NCBI RefSeq assembly: GCF_012102745.1
Contig: NZ_JAAVSY010000006.1
Span: forward strand, 62,001-126,000
DNA from: Haematospirillum sp. H4485
GTDB lineage: Bacteria; Pseudomonadota; Alphaproteobacteria; Rhodospirillales; Rhodospirillaceae
Reading direction: 5' to 3'
Length of the DNA: 64,000 nt
Below, piece after piece: positions 28,404 through 35,743 of this stretch. Both the position numbers and the translations under genes were made by a program. How positions within the stretch are numbered: the stretch's first letter is position 1; every line of letters starts with the position of its first letter. Under the pieces are notes generated by a model, which worked only from the letters and a program-made list of their open reading frames with translations, made no database searches and was not told the origin of the DNA.

Positions 28404-28545
28404 GGGCCATTTTCCGGGCCAGGCGCACCTGAATGCGCACAGCCCTGAGCATTGTGTCGATATCCGCCCCCAGGCTCCTGTTCCATTCAGCACGGTCCGG
28501 TGTTCCCAGGGGCGGCGCATGTTTCAGCAATGTCTCGATATCCAT
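28339..28545 (-). CDS. possible small antisense-oriented protein
   Basis: A 68-residue frame on the strand opposite the Cro-like operon begins after AAAGGGGGGATG, a strong site, and reads MDIETLLKHAPPLGTPDRAEW. It overlaps the 3' end of the Cro-like gene by 65 bp. No family was recognised. It may be a chance frame. Confidence 0.3.
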   Translation of the reverse strand: MDIETLLKHAPPLGTPDRAEWNRSLGADIDTMLRAVRIQVRLARKMALSVRGRPQGPHQDRSQAPDGS

Positions 28546-28601
28546 CATCCCCCCTTTTTCATCGCAGGGGGAAGCATCACCTGCAAGGCGAGTGCAAATC
28601 C

Positions 28602-29045
28602 ATGTCAGAAAACTGGACGATCAACACTGATGCGTTAAAGCAGAGCATTCCCACGGCGCTGAACATGTTTGTCCGCCCGGGTCGCATGTCCAGGGAAGAG
28701 CTGTCCCGGTGGACAGGGATCGACACGCGAACGATCAAGGCTCACCATCTCGGGGAAACGGTGCCCAGTGTTGCGGCACTGTTTTCTTACTTTCGGGTCT
28801 TGCCGGTTGCTTTTGCGGAACACGTGCTGGCGCAGGCCGGTCTGGGTGGTGTCCATCGCCTGGAGCAGACGGCAAACGCCAATCACGTGATGGCCGAGCT
28901 TGGTGAAGGCATCGCTGCACTTGGCCACGCGATGGCCGACGGGCACATCGACCATCAGGAGCGCCCGGGCGTAATCCGCGAGCTGCGTGAAGCGGCGGCA
29001 GCGGCGGAAGAACTGGCAGCATCCCTGGAGAGGGGCCGCACATGA
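28602..29045 (+). CDS. phage regulatory protein with helix-turn-helix
   Basis: The 147-residue protein has an HTH-like segment near residues 27-45 (SREELSRWTGIDTRTIKAH), in the position where CII-type activators occur, and a helical C terminus with EAAAAAEELAASLE. It may activate an early promoter or regulate replication. The gene overlaps the next one by ATGA (29042-29045). Confidence in the DNA-binding role is moderate. Confidence 0.65.
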   Translation: MSENWTINTDALKQSIPTALNMFVRPGRMSREELSRWTGIDTRTIKAHHLGETVPSVAALFSYFRVLPVAFAEHVLAQAGLGGVHRLEQTANANHVMAELGEGIAALGHAMADGHIDHQERPGVIRELREAAAAAEELAASLERGRT

Positions 29046-29239
29046 ACCGGTTGCTGGTGGAAAACCCCCTGTACCGGGCCAGACGCATACTGGGTGATCG
29101 TGTGGTGCCGGTGCCTGACGGGATGTATCGCCTTGACGGGCGTCTTGTCACGCCGCGACAACTGGTGTGCACGGCCAATGACGTTCTGGAGGCGTCCGGG
29201 CTTCCGGCGATTGCCTACCCCGGTACAGCCCACCCCTGA
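29042..29239 (+). CDS. small hypothetical phage protein
   Basis: A 65-residue basic protein lies between the regulator and primase genes, overlapping both by start/stop fusion (ATGA at 29042 and TGATG at 29237). This tight coupling supports it as a real gene. No domain was recognised. Confidence 0.6.
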   Translation: MNRLLVENPLYRARRILGDRVVPVPDGMYRLDGRLVTPRQLVCTANDVLEASGLPAIAYPGTAHP

Positions 29240-30303
29240 TGGGTTCCCGTTTTGATCCGTCTGTTCTGCGCGCGATCCGGGAGCGGATCCCGCTTTCCGA
29301 AATTGTTGGGCGGGACATCCGTCTCATCCGGTGCGGACGTGAGTTCCAGGGCCTGTGCCCCTTTCATGCCGAGAGAACGCCGAGCTTTACCGTTTGCGAG
29401 GACAAGGGCTTTGCGCACTGCTTCGGGTGTGGCTGGAACGGCGATGTTTTTGGCTATCTCATGGCACGTGGCCGCACTTTCGTTGAAGCCGTCACCGAAC
29501 TGGCCGATCTGGCCGGAGTGGCGGTTTCAGGCCAGCGTCCGTCCCGTCCCCTGCGTCCGGTCCTGACGCGCCGGAATCAGGAGGATCGCGCGGCAAAGGA
29601 TGCGGCCACGGCAGAACAGGCGCGGATCCTGTGGGCTGGATCGGACAATGCCCGTGGAACGGTGGTGGAGCGGTATCTGCGGGAAGGACGGGGGCTGGAT
29701 CTGGACCGTATCGGCGGCCTGCCGGACGCACTCCGGTTTCGCCCATGTGACGAATGCGTGGAGTGTGGTGCGGATGGCCGGTTCAGGGTGGTCTGGGCTG
29801 GCCCGGTCATGATTGCGCCCTTGGTTGTTCCTGACAGGAACGGAAAGGCACGGATTGTTGGCGTGCATCGCACATGGCTGTGCCCGGATGGGTCTTCACG
29901 CCTGAAAGAGGTGGATGGGCTACCTGTCCGGGGCAAAAAGATGCTGGGCAGGGCCAGTGGCTCCATCATTCCCCTGTCATCGAAGCGGATGCCGCACATG
30001 CAGGGGGGAGAAGGCATCGAAACCAGCCTTGCCGGTTGGTGTGCGGTTCCTTCCCTGCCCGCGATTGCCCTGGCTTCTCTGGGGAACTTCAGCGGACGGA
30101 CGGATGGGCACGGGGGGTGGTCTCCATGGCCCGGCCTGAAGACCTTCACATGGCTTGAAGATGCGGACGGCACAAATCCAGCCGCTATGGAGCAGCGGGT
30201 TACACGCGGGCTTGCGCGTCTGCATCGTTCGGGGGTGCAGGTCCGGCGGGCGTCTCCCCCCGTGGGGATGGACATGAACGACTTTTATCGAAAAGGCACA
30301 TAA
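29239..30303 (+). CDS. phage DNA primase, CHC2 zinc finger and TOPRIM-like
   Basis: The 354-residue primase has a CHC2 zinc-binding site (GLCPFHAERTPSF then HCFGCGWNGD) at about residues 38-68. The catalytic region includes VVPDRNGKARIVGVH and the TOPRIM-associated EGIETSLAG. It makes RNA primers for prophage replication with the helicase encoded next. It lies 3 nt before the helicase gene. Confidence 0.9.
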   Translation: MGSRFDPSVLRAIRERIPLSEIVGRDIRLIRCGREFQGLCPFHAERTPSFTVCEDKGFAHCFGCGWNGDVFGYLMARGRTFVEAVTELADLAGVAVSGQRPSRPLRPVLTRRNQEDRAAKDAATAEQARILWAGSDNARGTVVERYLREGRGLDLDRIGGLPDALRFRPCDECVECGADGRFRVVWAGPVMIAPLVVPDRNGKARIVGVHRTWLCPDGSSRLKEVDGLPVRGKKMLGRASGSIIPLSSKRMPHMQGGEGIETSLAGWCAVPSLPAIALASLGNFSGRTDGHGGWSPWPGLKTFTWLEDADGTNPAAMEQRVTRGLARLHRSGVQVRRASPPVGMDMNDFYRKGT

Positions 30304-30306
30304 ACT

Positions 30307-31827
30307 ATGGCACGGCACGATGTGGCAGCCGCCATCACACACGCTGTGGCGTGGCGGCCTGCGGCTTTTGATCAAACAGACCCGCTGAATTATCGTCTGG
30401 CCTGGCTGCCGCGCAATGATGCGGGCAATGCTGAACGGCTTTTGTCGCGGTTCGGAGACGATTTGCTGTATGTGCAGGATATCGGCTGGGCCTGGTGGGA
30501 CGGTCGCCGCTGGTCGCTGGAGATGGGCCACACAATGGCAAACCGGCTTGCGCACGAGACGGTCAGGCATATCTACGACGAGGTGCAGGCCCTTCAGGAT
30601 GCCATCGGTGCGAAAGGAGTGCCGGATGAGGAGGTGGAAGTCCACCTGAAGTGGGCTTCTGCATCCGGGAACGCGCAACGCATCAATGCGATGATCAACA
30701 TCTGCCAGCATTATCGCGTCCGTCGTCCGTCAGACCTGGACGCCAGTCCGATGCTGCTCAATGTTGCCAATGGTACGCTGGAGCTTGATGACCCCATTCT
30801 TTCCGGAACATCGGTCCCGCGACGCAGCCATCTGATGACCAAGGTGATCGAGGTTGATTATGAGCCGGAAGCAACCAGTCCGTCCTTTCTGCGTTTCATG
30901 GAAGACATTCTTCCGGACCACGAGGTCCGCAGCTTCTTGCAGCGTTCCTTCGGTTACGCACTGACCGGCCTGATTGACGAGCAGGTGCTCTGGTTTTTCT
31001 ATGGTACCGGGGCCAATGGAAAGTCCACGCTGGTCAATATCATGGCCCGCATCCTTGGCTCGTACTGCATGAGCGTTCCGTTTTCCTCGCTGGTTCTTGA
31101 CGAGCGCAAGCGGGGTGAATCGGCTTCGCCGGATCTGGCCCGGCTTCCCGGTGCGCGAATGGTGCGGGCATCGGAGCCTGAAAAGGGCGTAAAGTTCAGT
31201 GAGTCCACCATCAAGTCCATAACCGGCGGGGAGCCGCTGACCGTGCGGCACCTGAATCAGGGCTTCTTCGAGTTCACGCCAAGCTTCAAGCTGTTCCTGT
31301 CCGGCAATCACAAGCCTGTCATCCGGGGGCAGGATCACGGGGTATGGCGGCGGATCAACCTTGTGCCCTTTACCGTGTCGATTGCGAAGGAAAAAAGGGA
31401 CCCCGGGCTGGAGGAAAAACTGTGGGAGGAACGTTCCGGTATTCTCAACTGGCTGCTGGACGGCCTGCGTATGTGGAGGCGCAGCGGACTCTGCCCACCC
31501 GAGGCGGTGGTTGCCGCAACCCGTGAATACCGCGAGGACAGCGATCCCCTTGGCCTGTTTCTCAATGCATGGACCGAAACGCATGAGTCCGGGCGCGTTC
31601 AGGGCAAAAGGTTATTTGATGCCTATGCCCTGTGGTGTCGGGGCAATGCCATCGAACCGATGACCAACACCCTGTTTGGCAGAATGCTGGGCGAGCGTGG
31701 TTTGCAAAAAGACCGCTGTGGGATTATTACATACCGGGGCATCCAGCTCCGTCAGGACGCGCTTGACGCCCTGGATGAGGCAGAGCGCAAGCGCATTGCG
31801 CGCAGCCCCCGCGATGAAGATCGCTAG
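30307..31827 (+). CDS. D5/P4-type phage replicative helicase
   Basis: The 506-residue protein has a D5_N-like region and a superfamily-3 ATPase. Walker A is FYGTGANGKSTLV, and the later motifs TGGEPLTVRHLNQ, FLSGNHKP and the arginine-finger-like WRRINLVPF are present. The C-terminal winged helix (LFDAYALWCRGNAIEPMT...LFGRMLGERGL) resembles the C terminus of the second antirepressor (34312-35043). With the primase and adjacent repeats it forms the replication module. Confidence 0.92.
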   Translation: MARHDVAAAITHAVAWRPAAFDQTDPLNYRLAWLPRNDAGNAERLLSRFGDDLLYVQDIGWAWWDGRRWSLEMGHTMANRLAHETVRHIYDEVQALQDAIGAKGVPDEEVEVHLKWASASGNAQRINAMINICQHYRVRRPSDLDASPMLLNVANGTLELDDPILSGTSVPRRSHLMTKVIEVDYEPEATSPSFLRFMEDILPDHEVRSFLQRSFGYALTGLIDEQVLWFFYGTGANGKSTLVNIMARILGSYCMSVPFSSLVLDERKRGESASPDLARLPGARMVRASEPEKGVKFSESTIKSITGGEPLTVRHLNQGFFEFTPSFKLFLSGNHKPVIRGQDHGVWRRINLVPFTVSIAKEKRDPGLEEKLWEERSGILNWLLDGLRMWRRSGLCPPEAVVAATREYREDSDPLGLFLNAWTETHESGRVQGKRLFDAYALWCRGNAIEPMTNTLFGRMLGERGLQKDRCGIITYRGIQLRQDALDALDEAERKRIARSPRDEDR

Positions 31828-32080
31828 ACCGTCCGGACTGTCCGGAAACTGTACGAAAAAAAGTTCTTTCATTTCAAGGGTTGCCGGAGGGTTGGAGGGT
31901 ACGGACAGTCACCCCAATGATAACCCTCACACGCGCGCGCATTAAGAGTTTCATTGGGGTAACTATCCGTACTATCCGTATCAAGAAAAGGTAAGAAGTA
32001 ACATATTTATATAGAACGATTTTTTTCCGTACAGTTTGGAAAAAACCAACTGTCCGGACTGTACGAACTGTCCGGGAAGA
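31828..32080. other. Iteron array, putative prophage replication origin
   Basis: At least ten copies, counting both strands, of a decamer close to ACTGTCCGGA cluster here. Three are spaced exactly 9 bp apart at 32049, 32058 and 32067; two at 31962 and 31971; and two at 31828 and 31837, with others at 31848, 31900 (inverted) and 32027 (inverted). A perfect 10-bp inverted repeat, ACCCCAATGA (31911) / TCATTGGGGT (31951), and an A+T-rich block at about 31983-32026 lie inside. No gene is present. Confidence 0.65.
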
Positions 32081-32087
32081 GGGGCAT

Positions 32088-32705
32088 ATGAGCTGTTTGA
32101 TCGATATCGAGGATCTTTTGGTCTGGAGTTACGCCGTCGAGCGTGCGGATCGTACCGGTCTGCAGAATCAGGGGCCGGGGTGGCCGCGTGACAGCGTGCT
32201 GCGGCTGGAATGCGCCGGGCTGGGAGGTCTGTCCGGCACGGGGAGCGGTCAGGGATGCCATGCTGACGCTGAAACCGTTCACACGGCTGTCTCGGGGCTT
32301 TCTGCGGAGATGCAGCGTCTGGTCATTGGTCACGCCCGTTCCGGCACCCGGCCCGAATGGTTCCCCGGGGCGCGGCCTGTTGTGGCGGCAGAGCTGAACC
32401 GGCAAGGGCGGCCACGAAAGCTGTACGACCATAACCGCCATGTGACAGGGCACGCCGTGCGGGCTGGCGTGGAGCTTGGTGACGGCTCGATCTGGTATGA
32501 CTGGACCATGGACGGCATTGGCCGGGCACGGGCTGTGTACACCGCCTGGCATCAAGCCCTGATCGAGCTGGCGGGATGGCTCGACATGAGCGGATTGCTT
32601 GTCGATTATCAGGTTTCCGGACCAGCGGCACCCGATTCACCGTGGAAAAATTTAGGGGTTGTTTTTTCAAACCCTGTTGACAAGCCGGTTGCGAAAAGTT
32701 ATTGA
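32088..32705 (+). CDS. phage protein in the position of a late regulator
   Basis: The 205-residue protein starts at ATG 32088, 7 nt after GAAGAGGGG. It has a basic central region (GRPRKLYDHNRHVTGHAVRAG) and a tryptophan-rich segment (SIWYDWTMDGIGRARAVYTAW). I do not recognise the family. Its place, after the replication genes and directly before a promoter-terminator pair and the late genes, matches lambda Q. A Q-like antiterminator role is an inference from position only. Confidence 0.6.
   Translation: MSCLIDIEDLLVWSYAVERADRTGLQNQGPGWPRDSVLRLECAGLGGLSGTGSGQGCHADAETVHTAVSGLSAEMQRLVIGHARSGTRPEWFPGARPVVAAELNRQGRPRKLYDHNRHVTGHAVRAGVELGDGSIWYDWTMDGIGRARAVYTAWHQALIELAGWLDMSGLLVDYQVSGPAAPDSPWKNLGVVFSNPVDKPVAKSY
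32677..32705 (+). promoter_or_regulatory. Putative late promoter
   Basis: A consensus TTGACA (32677-32682) is separated by 17 bp from TATTGA (32700-32705), overlapping the 3' end of the 205-residue gene. The predicted start is near 32712, just before a terminator, giving a pR'-tR'-like arrangement. Confidence 0.5.
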
Positions 32706-32728
32706 CAGTAACTCATGAGGCTTGAACT

Positions 32729-32767
32729 GTGCCCGGACGGATAATACGTCTCGGGCACTTTGCTTTT
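32729..32767 (+). terminator. Terminator at the early/late junction
   Basis: GTGCCCGGACG (32729-32739) pairs with CGTC, a one-base bulge, and CGGGCAC (32747-32758), with a 7-nt loop. TTTGCTTTTT follows. It stands between the putative late promoter and the HNH/antirepressor/packaging genes. Confidence 0.75.
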
Positions 32768-32780
32768 TCCGGATATCATC

Positions 32781-33224
32781 ATGCCCTGGGCACCCAAGAA
32801 ACCATGCTGTCAGCGTGGCTGCAGACGCTTGACGTCTGGCCGCTTCTGCGACGTACACCAGACAGCCGCAGACGCGGAACAACGTGCAAGCAGCCGGATT
32901 TACGACCGGTTGCGCGGATCGGCGGCAAAGCGGGGCTATGGCAGCCGCTGGCGTGCGGCCCGTCTGGCTTTCCTGAAAGAACACCCACTGTGTGAATGCG
33001 AGGCATGCGGCGGCGGTGCCATGCGGGTGGCTGCGGCAACGGTGGTGGACCACATCATCCCTCACCGGGGTGACCAGGGCCTGTTCTGGAGCCGCAGAAA
33101 CTGGCGGGCCATGGCCAAGGTCTGTCACGACCGTAAAACAGCCCGGCAGGACGGCGGACTGGGAAATCCGGTCACGGCGACGGCAAAAGCCATTGACAAG
33201 CCATGGCGCTGTGGGCAAACCTGA
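32781..33224 (+). CDS. HNH endonuclease
   Basis: The 147-residue phage HNH protein has zinc cysteines (PCCQRGC, CECEACGGG) and an HNH core VVDHIIPHRGDQGLFWSRRNWRAMAKVCHDRKTA. In HK97-type phages such proteins lie next to the terminase and assist packaging cleavage. Here two antirepressor genes and a putative regulatory RNA intervene. The start at 32781 (MPWAPKKPC) has only a weak ribosome-binding site. Confidence 0.85.
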   Translation: MPWAPKKPCCQRGCRRLTSGRFCDVHQTAADAEQRASSRIYDRLRGSAAKRGYGSRWRAARLAFLKEHPLCECEACGGGAMRVAAATVVDHIIPHRGDQGLFWSRRNWRAMAKVCHDRKTARQDGGLGNPVTATAKAIDKPWRCGQT

Positions 33225-33249
33225 CCGCGTTGTGGCAAATTCCACAGCC

Positions 33250-33376
33250 GGGTTTAGCAGCCCGCATAACAAAAGGCGTCCGAACCGCGCCCGTAACAGC
33301 GCGGTTTTCCTATGGTCGGGCGTGCAGGAGAACCTTCGGGTTCGCCGTTTACCTTTTGGCGGTACTGCTAATCCTG
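33250..33376 (+). ncRNA. Putative C4-type antisense RNA
   Basis: The segment carries CCTTTTG (33352-33358) and CTGCTAA (33365-33371), exact complements of CAAAAGG and TTAGCAG. That pair occurs twice: upstream (33254-33260, 33270-33276) and downstream at the ribosome-binding site of the next gene (33395-33401, 33428-33434, overlapping AGGAGG). This matches the a/b complementarity of C4 RNA in phages P1 and P7, which blocks translation of icd and thereby the antirepressor ant. The sequence between includes several GC hairpins. Ends are approximate. Confidence 0.7.
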
Positions 33377-33443
33377 TGCGTCCGGCCACCACGTTTAGCA
33401 GCGCGGTGGTCGGGTTTTCAACTCGATCAAAAGGAGGTTCGCG

Positions 33444-33872
33444 ATGAGCGAACAGGCTACGTTTGCGCCCTCTCTCCCTGCATTTTTCCCTGTTCGGTCC
33501 GACCCGGTCGTTGTGCTGGCCCGCCAGCTGGCCACGGTAACCCGCGTCGCCATGCATCAGGCCCCGCTGGATCCGGACAAAACAGCCCTGATCGACCATC
33601 TGGAGCACCGCATCAGCCACGCCCGGGCAACCAGCCTTGACGGCGCACTGGCACAGGGCCTCGCCGCATTCGGGATCCTGTCCGCCCTTGAAGATGAAGC
33701 GGGCGACGCGGACCCCGATGCCCTGATCCGCCGGGCCTGTCGGCTGGTGGTCTCGATGTTGTGTGTTCTGGAGCAGGCGGCATCGGTCCACAGCGCCGCA
33801 CTTGGCGGGACGTATTACGGCTTTGACAGAGTCCGGGCTGACCACCATCCCGTGGCACCCTTTCATTCCTGA
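33444..33872 (+). CDS. first gene of the antirepressor operon, icd position
   Basis: The 142-residue alanine-rich helical protein is almost identical over about 110 residues to the protein at 20853-21242. Its ribosome-binding site AAAGGAGG at 33430-33437 is the presumed target of the antisense RNA just upstream. In P1 the gene in this place, icd, is translated before ant. No similarity to Icd itself is claimed. Function is unknown. Confidence 0.65.
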   Translation: MSEQATFAPSLPAFFPVRSDPVVVLARQLATVTRVAMHQAPLDPDKTALIDHLEHRISHARATSLDGALAQGLAAFGILSALEDEAGDADPDALIRRACRLVVSMLCVLEQAASVHSAALGGTYYGFDRVRADHHPVAPFHS

Positions 33873-33887
33873 ATAAGGACAAAACCA

Positions 33888-34253
33888 ATGCATCACAGCA
33901 ATGCGCCCCCGGAAAACAACGGGGCCGTAACGGACATCTTTGTCTTCGAAGACTGCCGTATCCGTACCATCGTCGATGAAAACGGCGAGCCATGGTTCGT
34001 GGCCAAGGATGTTTGCGATGTTCTGGGATATCGCAATTCGCGGGATGCCATTGCCAAGCACTGCAAGGCGGCCACCTTGATCAATCTGAGTACCGTCTCG
34101 GATCGGGACGGTAGTCCGGGAAATCCTAATGTCACGATAATCCCGGAGCAGGACGTTTGTCGTCTGATCATGCGTTCACGGCTCCCCGGCGCTGAGCGGT
34201 TCGAGAACTGGATCGCCAGCAAGATCAATACGTTTTCCCCTGTCACCCTCTAA
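33888..34253 (+). CDS. BRO-N family antirepressor, short
   Basis: The 121-residue protein is essentially one BRO-N domain: DIFVFEDCRIRTIVDENGEPWFVAKDVCDVLGYRNSRDAI, then PEQDVCRLIMRSRLPGAERFENWI. The domain normally continues into VLPSIRKTG; here it ends INTFSPVTL, so the protein lacks the end of the domain and any effector domain. It could still bind DNA or act as a dominant form of its neighbour. ATG 33888 follows AAGGACAAAACCA. Confidence 0.8.
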   Translation: MHHSNAPPENNGAVTDIFVFEDCRIRTIVDENGEPWFVAKDVCDVLGYRNSRDAIAKHCKAATLINLSTVSDRDGSPGNPNVTIIPEQDVCRLIMRSRLPGAERFENWIASKINTFSPVTL

Positions 34254-34311
34254 AATCTGAAGAAGGACAAAACCAAAGCATAGCAACAATGCAACCCCGG
34301 AAAGCAACGGC

Positions 34312-35043
34312 ATGACCATGATCCCTTTCGTTTTTGAGGACTGCAATGTTCGTACCCTGATTGATGAGAACGGCGTGCCGTGGTTCGTGGCTTCCGATGT
34401 ATGCTTGGTGCTGGAAATCAGCAATTCGCGGGATGCCATTTCTCGCCTGGATGACGATGAGAAGAGCGTCGGTATTGCCGACACCCCCGGTGGTCCGCAG
34501 GAAATGAACATCATCAACGAGTCCGGCCTGTATGCGCTGATCCTGACAAGCCGCAAGCCTGCGGCAAAGCGGTTCAAGAAGTGGGTAACCAGCGAAGTCC
34601 TTCCCTCGATCCGCATGACCGGCTCTTATCATATTGATGCCGAGCCGGAGAGGCCGGATGTTTCGGTCGCAAACATGGACCGTTCGGATCTGCGGACATG
34701 GATTGCCCTGGTCAGCGAGTGTCGGTCCACGTGGGGTCGCCCGGCGGCGCAGTACATCTGGAACAAAGTGCCCTTGCCACAGGTCGATGACATTGTCCGC
34801 GCGGTGGAGGCGTCAGCGGGCGAGACTTCGGTCGCGGCCTTTTTGCGTGAAACCGTGGTCGAGGCTGTAGGCAGTCGTATACAGGCTTCGGCCTTTTACC
34901 GGCTTTACAAGACATGGTGCGACAAAAACGGACACAGCGCTGTGACCATGACCGCTTTCGGGCGCGAGGTTGTCACCCGTGGCCTGCATAAAGTCCGGAT
35001 GGGAACCGTCTGGTATCACGATATCGCTGTCAGCGGCGTGTAG
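34312..35043 (+). CDS. BRO-N antirepressor with C-terminal winged-helix domain
   Basis: The 243-residue protein has a full BRO-N domain (FVFEDCNVRTLIDENGVPWFVASDV to VLPSIRMTGSYH). A linker and a C-terminal domain (AFYRLYKTWCDKNGHSAVTMTAFGREVVTRGLHKVRMGTVWYHDI) follow; the latter resembles the tail of the D5-type helicase. Likely an Ant protein that inactivates a CI-type repressor. The DNA before it (34254-34311) still resembles the leader and first codons of the previous gene, with the original ATG lost, so the two arose by tandem duplication. Confidence 0.85.
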   Translation: MTMIPFVFEDCNVRTLIDENGVPWFVASDVCLVLEISNSRDAISRLDDDEKSVGIADTPGGPQEMNIINESGLYALILTSRKPAAKRFKKWVTSEVLPSIRMTGSYHIDAEPERPDVSVANMDRSDLRTWIALVSECRSTWGRPAAQYIWNKVPLPQVDDIVRAVEASAGETSVAAFLRETVVEAVGSRIQASAFYRLYKTWCDKNGHSAVTMTAFGREVVTRGLHKVRMGTVWYHDIAVSGV

Positions 35044-35164
35044 GACAGACAGGGAGGGGGGCCGGTCGATTACGGGCGGTCCTCCCCTGTAGACCATGCG
35101 CCCCTCCATGATCACGCCTGGACGAAATTTCAGGAATTATTTTTTCGGCACACGAGGGCCTGTT

Positions 35165-35743
35165 ATGGGACGCAGAGCCAAAACGCCTGCAGAGAAAAAG
35201 TTATGTGGAAGCCGTGTCAGGAAGAAGAATCCTCATCCGGATACATCCACAACTGACAGCAGCCGTTGTCCGGGACCGGATGTCCCTTCCCCACCTGGCT
35301 GGCTGGTTGATGCATTTGCGCGGGCGGAGTGGACACGGCTGGCTGCTGATCTTGTCAGCATGCGTATCCTGTCCCCGATCGACAGCATCAATCTGGCGAT
35401 GCTGTGCCAGGCAACAGCAACCTATGTCCGGGCGCAGCAGGTCGTGGCAGAGAAAGGTGCAACCTACACCACGGCAAGCAAACACGGGGAAATGGACCGT
35501 GTACGCCCGGAAGTGAAAATTGCCGCCGAAGCCGAGAAGACCATTCTGCGCATTACCAAGGAATTTGGCCTGGCTCCCCTGTCCCGTGCCCGGGTAGCGA
35601 CCGCGCATGCCAACAACGGCGTGCAGTTGATGCTGCCGGGCTTTGACATTGCACCAAGCGTAAAGTCCGATGACCAAACAGCATCACAAGGAACCTCCCA
35701 AGCCGATACCTTCTTCGGCTATGGAACCGCTCCGGTCCACTAA
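35165..35743 (+). CDS. terS: terminase small subunit, P27 family
   Basis: The 192-residue protein has a basic N terminus (MGRRAKTPAEKKLCGSRVRK), PPGWLVDAFARAEWTRLAADL and a C-terminal KEFGLAPLSRARV, the P27-family hallmark. It recognises phage DNA for packaging. ATG 35165 is chosen over an upstream frame extension because it gives the family N terminus. It overlaps the large-subunit gene by up to 74 bp. Confidence 0.9.
   Translation: MGRRAKTPAEKKLCGSRVRKKNPHPDTSTTDSSRCPGPDVPSPPGWLVDAFARAEWTRLAADLVSMRILSPIDSINLAMLCQATATYVRAQQVVAEKGATYTTASKHGEMDRVRPEVKIAAEAEKTILRITKEFGLAPLSRARVATAHANNGVQLMLPGFDIAPSVKSDDQTASQGTSQADTFFGYGTAPVH

Noticed and set aside
32667-34061. 464-codon minus-strand open frame antisense to HNH, C4 region and antirepressor
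   Set aside because: It crosses three well-supported plus-strand features and has no family resemblance.
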